Origin: Pleurotus ostreatus/Saccharomyces cerevisiae fusant
Lineage: Eukaryota; Opisthokonta
Direction: 5' to 3'
DNA length: 26,250 nt
Assembly (NCBI GenBank): GCA_024196135.1
Contig: JAMQCK010000360.1
Location: forward strand, 1 to 26,250
Both the position numbers and the translations under genes were made by a program. Position 1 is the stretch's first letter. Every line of letters begins with the position of its first letter. Below, in pieces: positions 19,277 through 26,250 of this stretch. The notes below the pieces were generated by a model. It ran no database searches and had not been told where the DNA came from. It saw nothing but the letters and a program-made list of their open reading frames with translations.

Positions 19277-22026
19277 TCATTCCATGGAGTCTCCTGACTT
19301 GAACATCGGTGAGTGGGACGTCGACGAGCGATCATCACAGCTTACCACCGTCTCATCCTCGCCCTCGAACCCCTCCCTCGCGCGCTTCTGCCCAGACGAC
19401 ATCTGGCGGTTCTCCCCGGGTAGCCGAGGATAGAGCTCGACGACCTCATCATAGATCGCAGTAGCGCGCTCCGGCCCCAGTCGCTTAAGCAGTGAAGGGA
19501 GCGAGCAGCCGAGGCAGCTGAAGTGCGAATGAGACTTGATGTCCTGAGGCGCGCGTGTCATGACTAGTCGGCCGCGAAAGGGGAGCGAGCCAGCATACCG
19601 AAGACGAGTAGAGATCGAGCGAGTCGAGCAGCAGGCCCGGGTGTTTCGTCTCGAGCGTCCGTTGCGCGGCGTGCCGCATCGTCATCCACGCGACGAGCAG
19701 CTGGTTCGAGGTGTGCTCGACCTGCGCGACCGTCTCCTTGACGCGCCGGATCTCCACGACGTCGGGATCTGCGCCCACGTCAGCCCGTTGTCTGCGCAGT
19801 TGTGTAGGCTGGGCGCGTGGTACGCAGTTCAGGCTTACAGTCGAAGAAATAATCGAACATCCCTGCGATCGCGTTCTGGCTCTGGTTGTCCACGCAGTAA
19901 TCGAGCAGGCGGGCGTAGAGCACGTAGGCCGCTTGCCGCGCGTACCAATTGTTGACGCGCGGGGTGAAGGCGTAAGGGATGAAGAGCAGGGGGTAGGCAA
20001 TCGATCGGGCAGTTTCGCGAGCGACGAGCTGGAGCTTGGTGCGAATGGGGGTCGTGTGAAGGTCGGACTGTGGACAGGCGTTAGACGTGGTCAGGGTAGA
20101 GCTTTGTGGTTAACGCGCACCGGGGACATCAGTCGCGAGCGACCTTTGCTCAGTGGGACGATGTAGTGATCGAGGGTTCGGATGAATCGACGAAGGTCGT
20201 CCTCGTCCGGATCTGCGGGAGGCACGATAAGTCGCAACTCGGCTGTCACATTCAAAATAGATCGAGCATCGTACACAACGTATCTCTCCACGATGCGACG
20301 TGGATATTGATGCTGTGCAGTCCGTGTGCCACGCCGCCAGCCCAAGCCAGCCTCGCATGTACATTGCGGAGGAGCCTGATACACATTCATCAGTCGCCCG
20401 CCGCCCGACACCCCACACTCACGGCTGCAAAAACGGCCAATCCGCGTCCAAATGCGCCAGCGCGTCCACCAAAAGCGACATTGCGACGAAGTAGTCGCGC
20501 CGTGCGGTCTCCCACGCCGCCGACTTGCACAGGATGCGGTGCTTCAGCAGGGTGTCGGTCAATCCCAGCTCATCGAACGAGCCCGCCATGATGTCCTTGA
20601 GCGCCCGACTGACATAGCCGTAGGGCCTGACGCAGAGCGGGTAGTCCTCTTCCTCTTCGTCCAGCGAGGCTGGGATGTCGGCGGCGGCGGCCGGAGCGAG
20701 GAAGTGCGCGTCGATTTCGGCAAGGAGGGCGTCGCGATCGTCCTCGAGGATGATCTTCTCGTGGATGGCGGCAAGGACAGTGAGGCTCTGGCGCGTGGGG
20801 CGTGCATACTAGTGCGTCTGGTGAGCAATCTGGCATGGGGATGTAGGTTGCAGTGTATACACACCCCCGAATCGAACGCGCGGAAGAAGACGCGAATCTG
20901 GCGCTCTTGCTCGGATTCGAGAGAATTCGCGTCGAGCAAGGCGCGGACCACGACGCGAAGGGCTTTCCAGGCGGACACGTATTCGCGCGCGCCAGTCTCG
21001 AAGGCATGCAAGGCGTGCGAGGCTGTGCCCATTCTTTTCTTGATCTCTTGGTCGACGCAGCCTAAAGTCACGTCAATCACCGTCGCATGCGCAGGGAGAA
21101 CTCAAAAGCCTCCCCCCCGAAAAAGATACATACCCCCCATATTCAATAGGAAGCCGACGACTGAGGACGCGGCAATGAGCCCGAGAACGAGGAAGCCGTA
21201 GAAGAGGTTGGACTGCGTGCGCGTGTACCCCTCGTACGGCTCGTTCTCGCCCTTGAGGTACTTGACGAAGGTGACGAAGGAGTGGAAGAAGGCCTGGTAG
21301 ACGAGATTGGAAAGCCCGCGGGGGGCGGCGTGGTGGTAAATGGGCTTGAGGTAGCGCGTGAGCCGTGGGAGGGCGTGGTGGGTGGGGGAGGACTGGGGTG
21401 TGGGGTTAGAGACAATGAAGAGGCAGAAGGAGGTATGGACTTACGGTCGGAATGCTTTTTTCAATCAGGCCGATGTGGCAGTTCAAGGTCGCGTGCAGGC
21501 GCTCGAGGATGCGCCGGTCTTCGGTGGAGTCTGTAGTGTTATGGTCTGAGCCGCGCGCTGATGTCTAGAAGTAAGCACGAGTCATGCAGGGCATTCGAGA
21601 GGTTGTCTCACGGTTTGATGCCCACCGGGTGTCCCTTCTCAGTTCAGAGTAGCACGTATGGATAGCTTCCTCGGCTAGACCGAACCCGGCAGCCCAGATG
21701 AGATATTCGCGAGCCTTCCAACGCAAACTACCAGGGAGATGAATATGATTGGAATACAGAGTAAATGAGGTGTCCACTCACGGTTTGGTGGCCCGGTGCG
21801 ATGGTAGTTCGCGCATCGTCCGGCCAAGCTCGAATGCCTCCATGCTGAAGTCTTTTCGTGCGTCTATTGATGGAGACGCAGAGAACCTACCATCGATGGC
21901 AGAGCGGCTGTCTAGAAGGTTTACGACAGCAAAAGAGTAGTCCTCGCCGTCCAGGCTTTCGAATATGTGAAGCAAAAAGTCGTGGGGTCCAGTGTGCTGG
22001 CGGCGGCGTCGTCGAGCGCCGAGCAT
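19277..22026 (-). CDS. unrecognised 11-exon protein with one predicted membrane helix (about 724 aa)
   Basis: Exons are 22026-21782, 21727-21612, 21545-21445, 21392-21134, 21061-20865, 20808-20423, 20375-20363, 20312-20121, 20067-19839, 19768-19599 and 19543-19277. All introns are GT-AG and the frame is kept to the stop at 19277. The N-terminus is basic (MLGARRRRRQH). Residues 217-237 form a hydrophobic helix (LFYGFLVLGLIAASSVVGFLL), the only clear membrane segment. The rest is mostly helical and acidic/basic, with an ASLDEEEEDY loop. A tract near the C-terminal third reads VKETVAQVEHTSNQLLVAWMT, and the end is charged. I do not recognise a domain. Exon 6 could start at 20787 instead (21 nt shorter, same frame). 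Exon 7 is a 13-nt microexon needed to keep frame. It is convergent with the mannosidase, with no evident functional link. Confidence 0.72.
20363..20375 (-). other. 13-nt microexon in the 11-exon gene
   Basis: GCTCCTCCGCAAT lies between a TATCAG acceptor and a GTACAT donor. It joins ...WPFLQP to NHQYPRRIVERYVVYD with the phase correct on both sides. Skipping it shifts the frame, and reading through the preceding intron meets a TGA at once. Confidence 0.55.
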
Positions 22027-23238
22027 GGTGCCAAAGCAAGACTGATTGGCTGTGCGCGAGCGTAGAGATTTTGCGAAGATGCAGCGCTTATTTTATTGGA
22101 CGTATGCGCGAGCGTTCACGAAGACATGATGAAGGTTCGGGTCAACTTCAGGCGATCAGGTGATCGAATTCAACCTCCGCTTCGGCGTTTGCCGCATCCT
22201 CCCGCCTTCCTTCCTTCAGACAGCGGACTGGTCACCGACCGCGTACCAAGCTCTCAATCTGACTTCTCTCGAGTATCAAGTTGAATGTGATGGCAGATAC
22301 TCGACGGGCTTCTTCAGATAACTACTTACGAGTTCTCGATGATCCGGATGACGCTCGTCGGGGTCGCAGGAAGGAGGTGTACTCATTTGGGAATCTGTCC
22401 CAAGCCCGATGATCTATTGCTTATTGACAGATATCCTCACTCTATCTACGCCGTGACATATAAACTTGACCCTCTCATCACAACGACCTCGCAGCGCAAG
22501 TTATTCGTGGGAGATCATTTGTGGCAATGGGCAGTGCTGCGTTAGGCGCCCACTGCGCCTCATGACTTTGAAAGGTGGCTTCGTAGCACAGCTACTGTGC
22601 ACTGTACTGCTCTCATGGTTCTGAATCTGAGTACTGCCCTCACGCTTCTGCCAGTTGCGAGTCCGCGCGTCGGTCAGTGAAGTCCCTCATTTTCACGCGC
22701 ACTAGCGGCTTTATTGACTGGACAAACATCATCCCATCGCATTCCTTCTAACTCTCGGTGCCGATAATACTGGTTGCTCGAATCAGCTGAAGCTATCCTC
22801 ATGGAGAGACGTCGTGGATAAACTCGCAGGACCTTTTGCGGCACTCCGGTGGCTATCCGAGTGCGGACCGGAGTTGACAAAAGCCATCTGCTTCCGCGGG
22901 AGAAGTTCACACAGGTTTGCTTCCATCGCCCATCTTCCTGATGCAAGACGCGCCCCAGGCGCAGAGCCTTCCCAAAGCGCACTCAATCGCAACACCCTCC
23001 CATCATCCGTTGCGGGCTTGGTCAGCTGGGAAAGACAATAAGAACGCGCGGGAAGGGGCGGCACGCAATATGGGATCTCGGCACGCACGGTGGGATTACG
23101 GCAGCCGCACGCGGTGGCTTCCCCATTCGACGCGCCCTTTGTATTCCCATCAGGGCCGCGGCGTCAGCTGGGCTCTGCGCGCCCTGCGCCTGGGAAGGGG
23201 CTTCCCAGGCTATCTCCAACTTCATCGCCCGCTGTCGC
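22027..23238. other. divergent intergenic region (about 1.2 kb)
   Basis: This contains the promoters of the minus-strand 11-exon gene and the plus-strand repeat-protein gene. Open frames such as 22339-22545 and 22814-23041 overlap antisense frames and show no domain or splice-consistent extension. I see no gene or RNA. Confidence 0.5.
23188..23210. repeat. perfect 10-bp inverted repeat upstream of the repeat-protein gene
   Basis: GCCTGGGAAG and CTTCCCAGGC flank a 3-nt GGG spacer, 114 nt before the ATG at 23324 and just upstream of a TATA-like element. It could be a dimeric transcription-factor site or a hairpin. This is inference from sequence only. Confidence 0.6.
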
Positions 23239-23244
23239 TATAAG
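23239..23244 (+). promoter_or_regulatory. TATA-like box of the repeat-protein gene
   Basis: TATAAG lies 80-85 nt before the ATG at 23324. A pyrimidine-rich run (CCCCGTCCTTCG, then TCTTCACC repeated) follows, as often found around fungal transcription starts. Confidence 0.4.
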
Positions 23245-23323
23245 ATGATGGCCCGCATGCAGGCTCGGTTTCGCTTCCCCGTCCTTCGTTGACCCCCAAA
23301 GTCTTCACCACATCTTCACCCCG

Positions 23324-26250
23324 ATGTCGAGAGCGTCCTCGGAGGATAGCAGGCTGAGCGCGAGCGACGGAGAGCGCGCAAGGGAGGATAGGCGCGCAGG
23401 TGCGTCGAACATACCCGATGCATCCGCAGTAAGCGCTGACCTTTCCCTCGAAGCTGAAGTCGGCTGGGGCGCGCCCGTCTACCCAGCCGCAGGCCCGCGT
23501 GGCGTCAAGCGCCCGCGCTCGAGGTCGCCTCCGCCCCTGGCCGTGGACGCCCCCGAAGCTAGCCACCATCGCCCCCTTCCCGCGCGCAGTCGGCGGACAT
23601 CGGCGTCCGCGCAAGCGACGTCCCCTCTTCACGCCAGCGGGCGAAGGCGCTCGTGGATGCATCGGAGGGGGACGTCGTACGCGGCCATCCAGGACAGCGA
23701 AAGTACGGAGAACACGGTCGCTCAAGGCCCTGTGACGATCGTGCTCGAGCCTGCGCCGGTGGTGCGTGCTGTACTTCTTTAGACCCCGTTCTTTGCTGAT
23801 CTGCTTTAAGGACTTCGATGCGAAGGAGGTCCGGACTGGTGCTTCTAAGACAGCAAGAGGGAAGCAACGGGAGGTGCGTGGTCTTGACCTTTGGCTTGAA
23901 CATGCTCTAACCCCCTTCATTAGGCGCCTTCGCGCTCTCAAGGTCCTTCTCTCTCTCGCGGCCCCTCGCACTCTCGTGGCCCCTCGCACTCCCGCTGGGC
24001 TTCGCACTCCCGAGGTCCTTCACATTCCGGTGCCCCCTCATACTCCCAGCCCTCTGAACAGTCCCAGAGCACACAAGCGCCCCCAAATCCATTCCATCCC
24101 AGCGCCTATCCGCAGTACGGCGTCTATCCTCCTCCTGGCGCCTATTCGTATCCTCCACCTCCGCACTCTCAAATTCACTCCCCACCTCAGCACTCTCAAA
24201 GTCACTCCCCATCTCAGCACTTCTCAAGTCACTCTCATCCTTCAAGCCAGCCCCCTCGCCCCTCGGATCGAGCCCAATACGCACCTCCCATGCCCCAGGC
24301 GCCCTCTCGGGTACCACGGGAGACCATTGAAGCCCTTCGACAGACTCAGCAAGCCACGCGAGAAGCGCTGCAGGCGGCCGAGCTGAGTGCGCCGCATCCG
24401 CGTCGGCAGGAACCACCGCAAGCCCGTCGGCAGGAACCACCGCAAGTCCGTCGTCAGGAAGCAGCCCAGTACGTCGCCCGCGGACAGCCTCAACCTAGGA
24501 CTCAGATGCAGCCCGCTGCCCGTGACGCATACGCTCAGCAGCCCGCTGCCCGTGCCGCATACGCTCATCAACTTCAACCCGAACCCGCACAGAGAGGCCA
24601 TCCATTACGATACGACGACTGCGGCCAGCCACAGCCTGCGCGGAGAGGCCATCCCGACCGACCGGCGACGAGGGAAGGGGTCGCAGGACCGAGCGGTCGT
24701 CCGATGACGCACGACGGACACGATCATCAGCCCGCGATGCACGACTCACGTCCCTCTCCGTACGCCTCCCATCCATCCCATCACGCCTCCCATCCATCTC
24801 ATCACGCCTCGCACCCATCGAGCCGCGAGGTTTCCCGTCCCACCACGCGCCACCGCCTCCCTGCGCGCGAGCAAGGGCTGCGCCTGGCGCCTGAAACTCC
24901 GCCTCCGGTGCCGCCGCCGGTGTCGACGCGCCCCGCTGGGGATGAGCGAGTATCGCGCTTCGGCGCAAACGACAGCGCATCACGTATCGCGGTCAACGAC
25001 GGCACACCGCGCTTCGTCGTCGATGAGAGCGTCCTGGCGGCGGGCGGGCGCGTGGGGGCCGGGGTGCATGTTACGAGTAGCAGGCAGCCAGCGGTGGCGG
25101 ATGGCAAACCGGTGTCGGCGAGTGGCAAACCCATATCGGCGAGTGGCAAACCCACGTCGGTGAGTGGCAAACCGGTGTCAAAGGGTCGCAAGCCGGCGTC
25201 GTCGAGTGGTCGCAAGCCAGCGTCAGCGAGCGGGAAGCATGCGTCGCGCGCGGGGCCAAGTGGCCGACCTATGTCCTCGAGCGGCAGACCCACAGCATCA
25301 TACGGTCCACCCTCCCAGACAGGACCGGGTGGGCAGTACCATCCGTCGAACAGGCCACCGTCCTCGGATATGCCGCTTGCGCCATCTCGTCTGGCTCCGC
25401 CATCGCAGGAAAAGGCTGTAATGTCTCCCAGCGCGCAGCCCGCGTCAATTCCCCAGAATGCCTCCCAACCACCGTACGACGCGCGCCAGTCTGCATGGCC
25501 GAGCTATCCTGGGTACTCTCAGTGGCCGGATACCGAGCAGGTCCCTCGCTCTCACCCGCCGGCATATCATCCGCAGGAAGTGCAACACTCGCAAGCTCAT
25601 TATCCCCTTCCGCCTCCCCCTCATGCGCTTCATCCTGCCCCACACCCCTATGACCCCTATGGGTACTCTACGCACGGTCCTTCGCACCACGATGATCGTC
25701 AACTTCCCACTGCTGCCTACACTGCAGACCCTCGACCGCCTCAGCCCGTTCATCCTGCTGCTTTCAGAGGCGTCCATCGCGCGGAGGACTTTCAATGCTA
25801 TGCTCAACCTCCTCCGGAAAGCACTGAACGTGGTTTCGACAGCGACCCTGCGCGGATTGCTCGTTCCGACAGTTCCTCCCCCGCTCTTCATGTCAACGAG
25901 CTACCCCGCTTGGAAGACCATATCGCGTCACTTCGCGATGCTACGCCCCTCGATGGCGACGAAGCTGGCGCGCCTACACAGTCTGCGATGCCCCAAAGCT
26001 CTATGATGGACCGCAAGGCGACGAACTTCCTGGCGGAGCTCAGGCGCGAGAGGGAGGCGTGCGAGCGCGCTGGGCCTGCGCGCTCGCCCTCTCGTGCTGA
26101 GCGCGATCATGAAGCAGCGGCTGCTCATGAACAGCACTGGACGAGCCATCATGCACGTCGCCAGAGTGTCGGGCGTCTGCAGGAGGCGACAATGAGACGG
26201 CAGGAGGATGCTGCGAGAGAGCATGAGGATCCGCGGCAGGTGGAGGAGAT
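23324..26250 (+). CDS. very long disordered repeat-rich protein (N-terminal 942+ aa; runs off window)
   Basis: Exons are 23324-23761, 23811-23873 and 23924 to beyond 26250. The GTGCGT...AAG and GTGCGT...TAG introns are 49 and 50 nt, both phase 0. The third exon is open for 775 codons to the window edge. The N-terminus is Ser/Arg/Glu-rich, with a KRPRSRSPP basic patch near residues 65-72 that could be a nuclear signal. Tandem short repeats follow: SRGPSHS (about 170-200), HSQ/HSP (about 230-255), RRQEPPQ (about 326-345), PAARDAYAQ (about 364-383), HPSHHAS (about 450-467) and SASGKP variants (about 564-626). A His/Pro/Tyr-rich tract comes next. From about 862 the sequence becomes charged and helical (Arg/Glu/Ala/Gln), perhaps a coiled coil. 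No catalytic domain is seen. Such proteins act as scaffolds or regulators, but no function can be assigned. Many antisense open frames here are shadows of the biased composition. Confidence 0.72.
24380..25330 (+). repeat. cluster of coding short tandem repeats
   Basis: Within the disordered protein, nucleotide-level direct repeats are visible: CGTCGGCAGGAACCACCGCA twice in tandem near 24399-24440, CAGCCCGCTGCCCGTG twice near 24509-24555, CCTCCCATCCATC near 24767-24800, and GCGAGTGGCAAACC-type units near 25112-25180 that decay into GTCGCAAGCC units. The perfect copies suggest recent slippage or unequal exchange. Confidence 0.75.

Noticed and set aside
20091..20411. Continuous minus-strand frame reading through the exon 7 region of the 11-exon gene
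   Set aside because: It lacks an ATG where needed and ignores good GTGAGT/CAG and GTACAT/CAG sites. Splicing through the 13-nt exon joins the flanking coding blocks in frame.
23222..24007. 261-aa minus-strand open frame opposite the repeat-protein gene
   Set aside because: It overlaps the spliced plus-strand exons. Its Arg-rich, repetitive content is what the reverse strand of Ser/Pro/Arg-rich coding DNA gives.
24495..25293. Minus-strand open frames with Leu/Asp/Met repeats
   Set aside because: They are antisense shadows of the tandem repeats in the plus-strand third exon, which is open for 775 codons.
24380..25330. CRISPR-like regular repeats
   Set aside because: The repeats are in-frame coding units of several different types without unique spacers, inside a eukaryotic gene.

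Overview
The window reads as nuclear DNA of a filamentous basidiomycete (Agaricomycete-like). Coding regions are GC-rich and broken by many short GT-AG introns of about 45-75 nt, some with CTAAC-type branch sites. One gene has 25 exons. A eukaryotic tRNA with internal A and B boxes is present. There are no bacterial operons, ribosome binding sites or CRISPR arrays.

Left part (1 to about 11.7 kb): poorly conserved and gene-sparse. Its clearest content is three diverged copies of one unrecognised helical protein family (A: 3455-2651 minus; B: about 9666-10483 plus; C: 11639-10679 minus). They share a tiny first exon, a phase-0 intron and a long second exon that opens with Thr. Copy B has lost the 5' splice site of that intron. 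Between A and B lies a six-exon unknown gene (5805-4107 minus), plus weaker or decayed candidates near 1.1-2.0, 5.9-7.4 and 8.5-9.4 kb.

Middle (12.2-18.8 kb): tRNA-Thr(AGT) on the minus strand, then a complete GH38 alpha-mannosidase of the Ams1/vacuolar class on the plus strand. All zinc/catalytic motifs are intact. Its tenth intron is 926 nt, against 46-170 nt for the other 23. It looks like several intron-like units joined head to tail at AG|GT junctions, two of them carrying a shared repeat. This is the most unusual structure in the window.

Right part (19.2-26.25 kb): an unrecognised 11-exon gene for a protein of about 724 aa with one predicted membrane helix (22026-19277 minus, tail-to-tail with the mannosidase). 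After a 1.3-kb intergenic region comes a plus-strand gene (23324 to beyond the window end) for a very long disordered Ser/Pro/His/Gln/Arg-rich protein made of several kinds of short tandem repeat.

All gene models were built by hand from splice signals and frame continuity. The only named function is the mannosidase; the other products are described, not named. No pathway link between neighbours is evident.
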